The notes under the pieces: generated by a model | Seen by the model: the letters and a program-made list of their open reading frames with translations, nothing else | What the model was told of the DNA's origin: nothing | Database searches by the model: none | Assembly: GCA_002422795.1 (NCBI GenBank) | Contig: DITJ01000011.1 | Span: forward strand, 1-19,211 | Direction of reading: 5' to 3' | DNA length: 19,211 nt | From: Alphaproteobacteria bacterium UBA6187 | Lineage (GTDB): Bacteria > Pseudomonadota > Alphaproteobacteria > Rickettsiales > UBA6187 | Translations under genes and position numbers: made by a program | In this document: positions 1-7,087 of the stretch, one piece after another | Layout: every line of letters starts with the position of its first letter | How positions within the stretch are numbered: the first letter of the stretch is position 1

Positions 1-2593
1 CTGCTGCCATATTTACTGAAATAGCCTCAAATGCATTACGGATTTGCGGAAGTGATGTTCTTGTATAGCTGCCAAAAACAGCGATAAAATCATCCGGCTT
101 TGCTAATTTTGCAGCGTATGCCATTGCGTCTTCTGGTGTCAGGCATTGTATAATTTTATTGCTTTCTATTCCTTTTTTAATTAATGCCTTTGCAAGGCGT
201 CCGGCAACCTCCCCTGCTTCACGCCCCCTTCTCCAGTCCAGTCGGTCAAAGCATATATAATAATCAAAATGTCCTGCAACCGCATTTGCACAATCATCAA
301 TACTATCATCAAGCCTGTTACCAGGCACTGTAATAGCGCATATTTTATTGCCATTATATTTAAAATTTGCAATGGCTTTAACTGAACATGTAATAGCTGG
401 CGCATTGTTGGCAAAATCAAATAATACTGGCACCGGAAGATCATCTATAATATTGAACCTTCCTGATGAATCTTTAATATTTGCTGTAAATGCGGCAAGA
501 CCTGCTGCAATAGTTTTCACCGGGATATTCATTCCATAGCCCAGCGCGGTTGCTGCAAGAGCATTAGCGGTATTATGCCTTACTGCGCCGCTAAATGTAG
601 ATGGTATATCTTCTACTGCAATTACATTAGTGGATTTACCATTTGTAATTATAATGATTTTTTCTTTACCTTTGGTATTGCTTAAAGTAATGGCAACGCC
701 GCCTGCGGCAGAATGTGCTTTTATACTTTCTATTGAAGGATTAAGTGAAAATAATATTACCCGATCAACTGGAAAATCTTTTGCTATATCCAGGCAATAT
801 TTATCTTCTGCATTCAATATAACTTTCTGCTTTGCAGTATCAATTACTTTACGTTTTAAATTCGCCATTTGTTCAAGCGTATTAATACCATCAATGCCAA
901 CCTGTTCGTTATCAATGTTGAGTAAGGCTGCAACATCACAGTAATCAAGGCCTACCCCCAACCTTAATAATCCGCCTCTTGCCGTTTCAAGCACGGCTGC
1001 TGTAACTGTAGGGTCGCGCAAAACAACTGATGCACCGCCAGGGCCCGCAACATCACCGTCTATAATGCTATTTCCGTTAATTGTTACACCATCGGTGGTA
1101 GCGCAGCCTACATTATGGCCTGCTGCCCTAAGTATATGGTCGAGCATTCTGGTTGTAGTTGTTTTGCCGTTCGAGCCGGTAATCATAGCAGTAGGAATCC
1201 TGCCATTTTCACCTGGTGCGTAGATTGTATTTAATATAGGGGTAATTACATCTCTATCAGGGTTGCCAATCCAGTGCGGTCTTAGGCCAATATTTGCATT
1301 TACCTCACAAATGCCGCCACCTATTTCCCGCCATGAACGCGAAATATCTGTTGTAAGGAAATCAACACCTGCAATTCTTAGCCCAAGCACAAGGGCTGCG
1401 CGCTCAGCCAGCAGGATGTTATCCGGGTGGATAATATCCGTAATGTCAACGGCAGTTCCTCCGGATGAAATATTTGCAGTTAATCGTAAAGATATTTTTG
1501 TGCCGGCAGCAGGAATGCTTAACAGGTTAAATCCCTGGCGCGCAACGATACGTTTTAATTCATCATCAATGATTATATAATTCATCAGGCGGTAATAATT
1601 ATGGCCACGCCTTGGATCTGTATTGGCAATATCAACAAGTTGTTTTATAGTGCTTTTTCCATCGGCGGTAACAAAGGCTGGCACACGGCGTGCTGCCGCA
1701 ACAAATTTACCATCCACAACCAACAGGCGATGGTCATGCCCTGCAAAATAAGATTGCACAATAATGCTGGACCATCTTGTTAAAATATCCTTAGAATATT
1801 TATGAACATCTTCCGCATTATTAAGACCAATAATTACATCAAGCCCTTTCATGCCAGTGGCTGGTTTAACCACAACAGGAAAGCCGATTTCTTTTGCGAT
1901 GGCTACCGCCTGATCTGGTTTTGATACACCAGCAAACTTCCCAGCCGGAAGGCCGATAGAATGCAGCAGTTCGCATGTAATCGTTTTATTGCGGGAGTAA
2001 GAGTCACCAAGTAACTTCTCATTACTGCTGGTAGTTGAGCGCATACGCTGTTGCAAATGACCCTGGCCAAATTGGACATCCCCATATGTAGGGGAAATCC
2101 TGAACCACGGAATTCCACGTTTCTCGGCTTCGACTATCATTGCGCGTGCTGATTGGTCAAGGGCTGCAAGTTCACATTGATCCTCAATATTCCTAAGTGC
2201 ATGAGTAACTTCGACTGCATTCAAATTAGGATTCTTTATAAGATATTGCAGGAAAGTAGCTGTTTGTATAATTATCCTTGGGGTATTATAAGGATCAAGC
2301 GCTGCAAAATAAAATTGATTTTCCATAGCTTTCGCAACTAACGGGGTATTAAATTTCTCCCGTTGTATTGAGATACATAGAACAGATAGGAATTCAGTTG
2401 CGGTACTTTTCGCAATCTCCGATTCAAGAATCGGAAATTTTTTTGTAATTAATTTACGTATTTCCGCAGGCAATGATTCAAAGCGCCATTTTGAAACTAT
2501 GTCAGATTTATAAGCAAGCTCTACAAAAAATACCGGATGCTCTGCGAAGCGGTTACGCCATGGTAAACTTTCAATTTTCTTGATAATTATCAT
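1..2593 (-). CDS. cphA: Cyanophycin synthetase-like ATP-grasp/Mur ligase (C-terminus off the left edge)
   Basis: The frame stays open from an ATG at 2593 down to base 1, about 864 codons, close to the usual length of cyanophycin synthetase (about 870-900 aa), so only the last residues and the stop are missing. Cyanophycin synthetase makes the Asp-Arg storage polymer by ATP-dependent ligation in the cytoplasm. Visible landmarks in order: a divergent N-terminal domain (about 1-165); the segment FGQGHLQQRMRSTTS (about 173-187), matching the family's (Y/W)GxxQxRIQxT region; an ATP-grasp domain with FPVVVKPATG near residue 237; EVNANIGLRPHW near 435, matching EVNAAPGFRMH; then a Mur ligase P-loop GSNGKTTTTR at 473-482, the ETARGGLLR segment and INT.E. 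SGRFN and DFANN correspond to SPGRMN and DYAHN. No cphB (cyanophycinase) is in view. The N domain and the ATP-grasp loop (ATGMKG rather than DGNHGRG) are unlike standard CphA, so the exact product could be a related peptide. No clear Shine-Dalgarno sequence precedes the start. Confidence 0.82.
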   Translation of the reverse strand, partial: MIIIKKIESLPWRNRFAEHPVFFVELAYKSDIVSKWRFESLPAEIRKLITKKFPILESEIAKSTATEFLSVLCISIQREKFNTPLVAKAMENQFYFAALDPYNTPRIIIQTATFLQYLIKNPNLNAVEVTHALRNIEDQCELAALDQSARAMIVEAEKRGIPWFRISPTYGDVQFGQGHLQQRMRSTTSSNEKLLGDSYSRNKTITCELLHSIGLPAGKFAGVSKPDQAVAIAKEIGFPVVVKPATGMKGLDVIIGLNNAEDVHKYSKDILTRWSSIIVQSYFAGHDHRLLVVDGKFVAAARRVPAFVTADGKSTIKQLVDIANTDPRRGHNYYRLMNYIIIDDELKRIVARQGFNLLSIPAAGTKISLRLTANISSGGTAVDITDIIHPDNILLAERAALVLGLRIAGVDFLTTDISRSWREIGGGICEVNANIGLRPHWIGNPDRDVITPILNTIYAPGENGRIPTAMITGSNGKTTTTRMLDHILRAAGHNVGCATTDGVTINGNSIIDGDVAGPGGASVVLRDPTVTAAVLETARGGLLRLGVGLDYCDVAALLNIDNEQVGIDGINTLEQMANLKRKVIDTAKQKVILNAEDKYCLDIAKDFPVDRVILFSLNPSIESIKAHSAAGGVAITLSNTKGKEKIIIITNGKSTNVIAVEDIPSTFSGAVRHNTANALAATALGYGMNIPVKTIAAGLAAFTANIKDSSGRFNIIDDLPVPVLFDFANNAPAITCSVKAIANFKYNGNKICAITVPGNRLDDSIDDCANAVAGHFDYYICFDRLDWRRGREAGEVAGRLAKALIKKGIESNKIIQCLTPEDAMAYAAKLAKPDDFIAVFGSYTRTSLPQIRNAFEAISVNMAA

Positions 2594-2728
2594 TTTATGC
2601 AACAATCTGTAGATTTTTATAGAATTAAATATGCAATAATTTTACCATTTTGCAAGGGAAATAACCGATTGTTATGCAACTATTGGCAATAATTCCTTGC
2701 CATGTTGAGATATCTGTTTCTTTATAAT

Positions 2729-2826
2729 ACCAAGTTGCCTCTTTGAGTGGTGGCGTTGTGCATAAGTCTTGTCTGTGCGCAGGCAGTAAGCCTGCGCTTA
2801 TGCCTTCCGCACCTTGCAATCCTGGT
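2729..2826. repeat. Imperfect palindromic element (REP-like)
   Basis: Nested inverted repeats are centred near 2787: GCGCAGG (2777-2783) with CCTGCGC (2791-2797), then GCATAA (2760-2765) with TTATGC (2798-2803), GGTG (2749-2752) with CACC (2810-2813) and TTGC (2735-2738) with GCAA (2816-2819). It is GC-rich against an AT-rich background. The rest of the 2594-2878 gap shows no gene; it should contain the promoter of the minus-strand ligase, which I cannot place. Confidence 0.6.
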
Positions 2827-2878
2827 TGATAATGAATTTTATTAGCAATAAAGAAAGATGGCTTCCTCGGATTTATAT

Positions 2879-3004
2879 TATAGCATTTCCCATTTTCATT
2901 TCTACGTCGTCACTCTTCGGATTCACAAAATTCACCTAGGTTTACTAGGCTAAAATTTTGTTCACCTCGAATTCCTAGTAGAAATGAAAAGCGGAAACGC
3001 TATA
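2879..3004. repeat. Large imperfect palindromic element abutting the rlpA stop codon
   Basis: The outer arms TATAGCATTTCC (2879-2890) and GGAAACGCTATA (2993-3004) match at 11 of 12 positions. A perfect 13-bp inner pair follows: TTTTCATTTCTAC (2893-2905) with its complement (2978-2990). Further complementarity lies around CCTAG/CTAGG in the centre. The element ends at the base next to the rlpA stop, so it may also end the mltB-rlpA transcript. The same arm, GGAAATGCTATA, recurs at 6924-6935, which marks a repeat family. Confidence 0.72.
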
Positions 3005-3874
3005 CTATTTGTTGGTAAGGATAGCATCATTAAAGCCGAGGGATTTTATTTTATTTAAGGTGTTCTGGGATTCTTCTTTATTGGATATGGGGCCGATTTT
3101 TACCTTGTACATTGATTTACCATTCGCTGTCACAGGTATAATACTGGCATTGCCAACTGAGGATAGTTTCTTTTCCACATTTTTTGCATTATCAAGCATA
3201 CTGAAAGTTCCGGCTTGTATGTAATGCCCACTAGTATTAACTGTTTTTGTAGATTTATTTACAGGGGCTGCATTGGTGCTATCATCTGCAATTGCAGCAG
3301 AAGGATTGCTATTTTTTATGGCACTTGCTTTGTCATTTGCACCTGGGATGGTGGGAAGTAGCTTTTTTGTTTCCTCCGGCAAGAATTGAACGCGCACTTT
3401 GGTAGTGCCTTTATTTTTGAATCCCAACTTTTCGGCGGCCTTTTCGGATACATCTAATATGCGTTTTTTAGAAAATGGACCACGGTCATTCACAGTTAAT
3501 ACTATGCTTCTATTGTTTTCAAGGTTTGTAACCCTTACGATAGAAGGAAGAGGGAGGGTTCTGTGTGCTGCTGTAAGGGCGTTCCGGTTAAATATGCCGC
3601 CATTGGCAGTTTTTTTATTATGAAACTCACTACCATACCATGAAGATATTCCTACCTCATCATAATTATGATCTTCTTTGGGATGGTACCATTCATTTTT
3701 TATCTGGTATGGCGCACCAACTTTATAATAACCGGTTTTACTTTCCTTGCTGGCACAGGAAGTTATGAACAGAAGCAGTATAAGGGATAAAGGGATAAAG
3801 GGATTAGTGGAGTAAGTTCTAAGGGCGTTACATCTTATTCCCTTATCCCCTAATCCATTATTTCTTTTTTTCAT
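3005..3874 (-). CDS. rlpA: RlpA-family septal-ring lipoprotein (lytic transglycosylase) with SPOR domain
   Basis: RlpA is an outer-membrane lipoprotein that cleaves denuded peptidoglycan glycan strands at the septum. The 289-aa product has a hydrophobic stretch (about 25-38) ending in a lipobox with Cys40 (FITSC), then a double-psi beta-barrel domain (about 70-165) with GISSWYG, H104 in TAAHRTLP and D130 in VNDRGPF, the positions of the catalytic His and Asp in the Pseudomonas enzyme. A Ser/Thr/Asn-rich linker (about 170-212) leads to a SPOR domain (about 216-286; GHYIQAGTFS, YKVKIGP), which binds septal glycan. The start lies 3 nt after the mltB stop with AGGGA just upstream, so the two genes form an operon. 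The 39 residues before Cys40 are longer than usual for a lipoprotein signal; residues about 7-31 come from a palindromic repeat. Confidence in the family is high. Confidence 0.93.
   Translation of the reverse strand: MKKRNNGLGDKGIRCNALRTYSTNPFIPLSLILLLFITSCASKESKTGYYKVGAPYQIKNEWYHPKEDHNYDEVGISSWYGSEFHNKKTANGGIFNRNALTAAHRTLPLPSIVRVTNLENNRSIVLTVNDRGPFSKKRILDVSEKAAEKLGFKNKGTTKVRVQFLPEETKKLLPTIPGANDKASAIKNSNPSAAIADDSTNAAPVNKSTKTVNTSGHYIQAGTFSMLDNAKNVEKKLSSVGNASIIPVTANGKSMYKVKIGPISNKEESQNTLNKIKSLGFNDAILTNK
3781..3856. repeat. Palindromic repeat inside the 5' end of rlpA
   Basis: An approximately 76-bp segment holds a short tandem run (AGGGATAA units from 3783) and an imperfect inverted repeat: about 3792-3815 (GGATAAAGGGATTAG...GTAAG) against 3834-3856 (CTTATTCCCTTATCCCC...). 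It is translated in frame as rlpA residues about 7-31. The style matches in-frame palindromic insertions known from Rickettsia genes; the insertion itself is inferred. Confidence 0.55.
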
Positions 3875-3877
3875 CGG

Positions 3878-4876
3878 TTAATTCCCTATTTTATCTGCAA
3901 ACATACTGATTGTAGTTGCAAAATATAATGAGCGATTCCATTTTAATAAAATGCTGTAATTAGGATATATTAAAAAAGCGCGGCTGTTTTTAGTATCTTC
4001 AACCTTAACAATCGAGGCTTCCAGACCTTTTTTTACAGGTATATCCTTGCCATTTATATTTTTAACACCGAGTTTTTTCCATTCAGATAAGCTTTTTACG
4101 GTATCGCGCCCCAGTAGTTTACTATCAAAATTCTTTGGTAGTTTTACTTCACGCCCCCACGCAGAATTTTTATCCCACCCTGATTTAGAAAGATAATTGG
4201 CGATTGACGCAAACGCATCCGCTTTTGTATTCCATATGTCTTTTTTGCCATCATTATTATAATCCACCGCAAGTTCAAGGAAGCTTGAAGGCATAAACTG
4301 GGTTTGCCCCATTGCTCCTGCCCATGATCCTTTTAACTCAGATTGCTGGATATTTCCAGAATCAATAATTTTTAATGCGTTGATAAGCTCACTTTTAAAG
4401 AAGTCCGCTCTTCTGCCTTCAAATGCAAGGGTTGCAAGTGAATCAAGCACGTTAAATGATCCCATATTCCTGCCAAAATCACTTTCACACGCCCACAGCG
4501 CCACTATATATTTAGGCTGCACCCCATATTTTTTACCTATTTCATTCAGTAACTTGCTGTTTTCCTTGTACTTAGCTTTGGCCATTTTAATTTTAGAAGC
4601 AGGCGTTGCCGCTTTTAAATATTGCGCGAAGGATTTGACTTTATCCGGCTGTTTCCTGTCAAGTTCAATAACCCTTGGCAGGTAAGTAGCTTCTTTCATG
4701 AAGTTATATAATGTTTGGCTACTTATGCCTGCCTGCTCGGCCTCAGTATTGAACCCAATGAGCCAGTTACGAAACTGCTGGGTTTCAGTATCATTTGCTA
4801 TAGAAGTGGATGTGGTAGTTATTACAATGAAAAATAAAATAATAATTTTAAATGGGAATTTAATGAGTTTATTCAT
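3878..4876 (-). CDS. mltB: Lytic murein transglycosylase, MltB family
   Basis: This enzyme cuts the MurNAc-GlcNAc bond of peptidoglycan in the periplasm, leaving 1,6-anhydroMurNAc ends. The 332-aa protein starts with a Sec signal peptide (hydrophobic about 8-24, likely cleavage near Ala27). The SLT_2/MltB domain (about 34-325) shows ALWACESDFGR with catalytic Glu131, then GSFNVLDSLATLAFEGRR (139-156), the signature GSWAGAMGQTQFMPSS (183-198), DYNNDGKKDIW (205-215) and DAFASIANYL. No lipobox is seen and there is no C-terminal peptidoglycan-binding domain, so it is the soluble single-domain form common in alphaproteobacteria. It is the first gene of an operon with rlpA, 3 nt downstream. The Shine-Dalgarno sequence is weak (AAGAATGA before ATGAAT). 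Confidence 0.93.
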   Translation of the reverse strand: MNKLIKFPFKIIILFFIVITTTSTSIANDTETQQFRNWLIGFNTEAEQAGISSQTLYNFMKEATYLPRVIELDRKQPDKVKSFAQYLKAATPASKIKMAKAKYKENSKLLNEIGKKYGVQPKYIVALWACESDFGRNMGSFNVLDSLATLAFEGRRADFFKSELINALKIIDSGNIQQSELKGSWAGAMGQTQFMPSSFLELAVDYNNDGKKDIWNTKADAFASIANYLSKSGWDKNSAWGREVKLPKNFDSKLLGRDTVKSLSEWKKLGVKNINGKDIPVKKGLEASIVKVEDTKNSRAFLIYPNYSILLKWNRSLYFATTISMFADKIGN

Positions 4877-4922
4877 TTCATTCTTTGCCTGATTTAAAAC
4901 AAATTGCCAAATATCAACTTTG

Positions 4923-4965
4923 TACTCATTCTGATTCTAATCGGCAGTTTGAATCAGAATGAGTA
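4923..4965. repeat. Perfect 15-bp inverted repeat upstream of mltB
   Basis: TACTCATTCTGATTC (4923-4937) is exactly complementary to 4951-4965, with a 13-nt spacer. It lies 47-89 bp upstream of the mltB start, in the divergent gap towards degP. It could be an operator, a transcript hairpin or another palindromic repeat. The stem has no run of T after it on either strand, so it is a poor intrinsic terminator. Confidence 0.6.
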
Positions 4966-5080
4966 TAAATTACTTTAATAGAGCAAAAGTTTTATTGCAA
5001 TAGTTGAATATTGTTTTGGAAGTATTATATGTATTTCTAGGTGACGTCTACTTTTGTAATTTAGTGCTTAAGGTGCAACG

Positions 5081-5190
5081 TCATCGCGATGAGCCGAACT
5101 CTTTGTGAGCGCGAGGTGGCGATCCATCTTGTGTGCTATATGTACACTGGATCGCATCGAAATGCTCGCTGCGCTCGATTCATCGCGATG
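5081..5190. repeat. GC-rich palindromic element (REP-like) upstream of degP
   Basis: TCATCGCGATG occurs at both 5081-5091 and 5180-5190; its CATCGCGATG core is self-complementary, so the copies can pair. The inner arms GCGATCCA (5119-5126) and TGGATCGC (5148-5155) enclose GTGT/ACAC. Between them are GAGCGCGAG (5107-5115) and CTCGCTGCGCTC (5165-5176). The plan (start box, GCGAG, GCGATCCA, then the mirror) resembles the TCATTGCGAGG...GCAATCCA hairpins scattered in many alphaproteobacterial genomes. Confidence 0.72.
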
Positions 5191-5268
5191 GCGCTTTTTC
5201 CTTATTTGCCAGTTATTTACTATACAAAATTAGACTTTAACTACGAACTATTATAAGGCTACGCCAGT

Positions 5269-6678
5269 ATGAAAAAAACCCTTTCAACATTCACTGCATT
5301 AGCAATTGCTCTTTTGCCATTTATAAATTCAGGCGCGGCAGAGAAGCAAGTTCCAGAATCAAGGGAGCAGGTGGTATTTTCTTATGCACCTCTTGTGAAA
5401 AAAGTATCTCCGGCGGTTGTAAATATTTATACAAAAAAGAAAGTGAAAGTGCGTGGCGTATCACCATTTATGAATGACCCGTTATTCCAGAACTTCTTTA
5501 AAGATGTACCAGGCGGCATAGTCACCGAAAGAATAGAAAACTCACTTGGTTCGGGTGTTATATTAAAGAATGATGGGCTTATTGTAACCAACAACCATGT
5601 TATCGCCGGAGGAAGTGATATAAGGGTTGTGCTGCATGATAAACGTGAATTTGAGGCTAAAATAATCATTACCGATAGCCGCACTGATTTAGCCCTTTTA
5701 AAAATAGATACCGCTGGTGAAAAGCTTAACTACCTTGAGCTAATGGATTCAGATGAGTTAGAAGTAGGCGATATGGTGCTTGCCATAGGTAATCCTTTTG
5801 GTGTTGGACAAAGCGTTACAAGCGGTATTGTTTCCGCGCTTGCCAGATCTAAGGTGAATCTTGTCGATTACTCATCCTTTATCCAGACTGACGCGGCAAT
5901 TAACCCAGGCAACTCAGGTGGTGCTTTAATTAATATGGAAGGAAAACTGGCAGGGATAAATACCGCGATTTTTTCTAAAACCGGTGGCTCTTTAGGAATA
6001 GGCTTTGCCATACCTGCAAATATGGCTGCAACTATATTGCAAAATAATGGCGGCAAAATACTGCGTCCGTGGCTTGGTGTTTCCACCCAGCATATTACCC
6101 AGGATATTGCAAATTCACTTGGCCTTAAAACGCCATCTGGCGCACTTTTATCTGAAATTATTAAAGATAGCCCTGCCGATAAATCTGGGTTAAAAGTTGG
6201 GGATATAGTAACATCAGTGGACGGTCATAATATTGATGATGAACATGCGCTGCATTTCAGGACTGCAACATATTTAATCGGCAGTGAGGCTAAATTTAAA
6301 GTATTACGTGGGGGAATGGAAACGGAAGTTCTCCTTAAAATGGAAGCTGCTCCGGAAACACCGCTAAGGGATTTGCGTACAATAACCAGCCTTAACCCTC
6401 TTTCAGGGGCTACAATTGCCAATCTTTCCCCGGCACTTGCTGATGAACTCCGCATTAAAAAAGGTTCTTTAAAAGGGGTGATAGTAACCAATGTTAAAAA
6501 TAGCCGCGCAGCAACCCTTGGTATAAAGAATGGGGATTTATTAAGGCGGGTAAATGGCGTGGATGTTACCTCTTCTGCGCAGGCTGAGGAATTACTGAAC
6601 CAGCCGGCTACAAAATGGCAAATAAGTATAGAACGCGATGGCAAGGTGTTTAATATAACTTACAGCGGGATGTTGTAA
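5269..6678 (+). CDS. degP: Periplasmic serine protease DegP/HtrA (Do family)
   Basis: DegP-type proteases degrade and chaperone misfolded envelope proteins in the periplasm. The 469-aa protein has a signal peptide (about 1-24, cleavage near GAA/EK), a trypsin-like domain (about 35-255) with the full triad His110 (VTNNHVI), Asp140 (RTDLALLKID) and Ser216 (NPGNSGGALIN), and two PDZ domains: PDZ1 about 265-355 (RPWLGVS, SPADKSGLKVGDIV) and PDZ2 about 380-466 (SRAATLGIKNGDLL). The length matches the family. The start has AAGG about 10 nt upstream. It is divergent from mltB and stands alone; a palindromic element lies between it and the next gene. DegQ or MucD cannot be told apart from DegP by sequence alone. 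Confidence 0.95.
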   Translation: MKKTLSTFTALAIALLPFINSGAAEKQVPESREQVVFSYAPLVKKVSPAVVNIYTKKKVKVRGVSPFMNDPLFQNFFKDVPGGIVTERIENSLGSGVILKNDGLIVTNNHVIAGGSDIRVVLHDKREFEAKIIITDSRTDLALLKIDTAGEKLNYLELMDSDELEVGDMVLAIGNPFGVGQSVTSGIVSALARSKVNLVDYSSFIQTDAAINPGNSGGALINMEGKLAGINTAIFSKTGGSLGIGFAIPANMAATILQNNGGKILRPWLGVSTQHITQDIANSLGLKTPSGALLSEIIKDSPADKSGLKVGDIVTSVDGHNIDDEHALHFRTATYLIGSEAKFKVLRGGMETEVLLKMEAAPETPLRDLRTITSLNPLSGATIANLSPALADELRIKKGSLKGVIVTNVKNSRAATLGIKNGDLLRRVNGVDVTSSAQAEELLNQPATKWQISIERDGKVFNITYSGML

Positions 6679-6715
6679 TCTTGAATGCGCCTGGAAGACT
6701 GGTGTTAAAAAGAAT

Positions 6716-6935
6716 TATACCGCTTCCTTATCTATATACTCATTTTGTCTAAAATGCCGAGTAAAGACCTCTGCATAACGGTATTTTGGTGATTTCGTCG
6801 TCACGTCCGTCCTCAAATCCTCATGTACGTCTATGTACTTACGGTTTTGCTGGCGGGCGTTCCTAGAGCTCACTCAAAAATACTCATTATGCATAGGTCT
6901 TCTGTGGCTTAGAATTAGATTTAGGAAATGCTATA
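6716..6935. repeat. Nested palindromic element between degP and the arabinose-lipid operon
   Basis: The inner arms AAGACCTCTGCATAA (6764-6778) and TTATGCATAGGTCTT (6887-6901) match at 14 of 15 positions, and the complementarity continues inwards (TATTTT...GAGT). The centre is near GTACGTCTATGTAC (6826-6839). The outer ends TATACCGCTTCC (6716-6727) and GGAAATGCTATA (6924-6935) match partly; the right one is identical to the idealised arm of the 2879-3004 element. The spacer is GC-richer than its surroundings. It may also stop degP transcription. Confidence 0.68.
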
Positions 6936-7027
6936 GCGTAAATAAAAAGCAAATTAAAACTTCTAAAGTATATTTATGGTGACCTGTGGTTGCTTTAGGC
7001 TACCAGTATATAAGTTTACTATAGAAA

Positions 7028-7054
7028 TTGACTTATAAATTCTTTATCTATACT
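7028..7054 (+). promoter_or_regulatory. Possible sigma-70 promoter for the dprE1-ubiA operon
   Basis: TTGACT (7028-7033) and TATACT (7049-7054) are good -35 and -10 boxes, but the spacer is 15 nt, shorter than the usual 17. They lie 34 nt upstream of the first gene of the operon. No strong Shine-Dalgarno sequence is seen before the ATG at 7088. Confidence 0.35.
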
Positions 7055-7087
7055 TACTTCTGTATCCTCAATTAATATACGAACATT

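Noticed and set aside
1263..1580. 105-codon plus-strand frame
   Set aside because: It is antisense to the continuous cyanophycin-synthetase-like reading frame, which carries the EVNANIGLRPHW and ATP-grasp segments there.
1..2593. Suspected frameshift in the cyanophycin-synthetase-like gene
   Set aside because: Reading codon by codon, the frame is continuous from the ATG at 2593 to base 1 with all expected motifs in one frame.
3781..3806. CRISPR or VNTR-like array
   Set aside because: Only about three AGGGATAA units without spacers; it is part of the palindromic segment in rlpA.
6225..6644. 139-codon minus-strand frame inside degP
   Set aside because: It lies entirely opposite the PDZ domains of degP, which are well supported; it is an antisense shadow.
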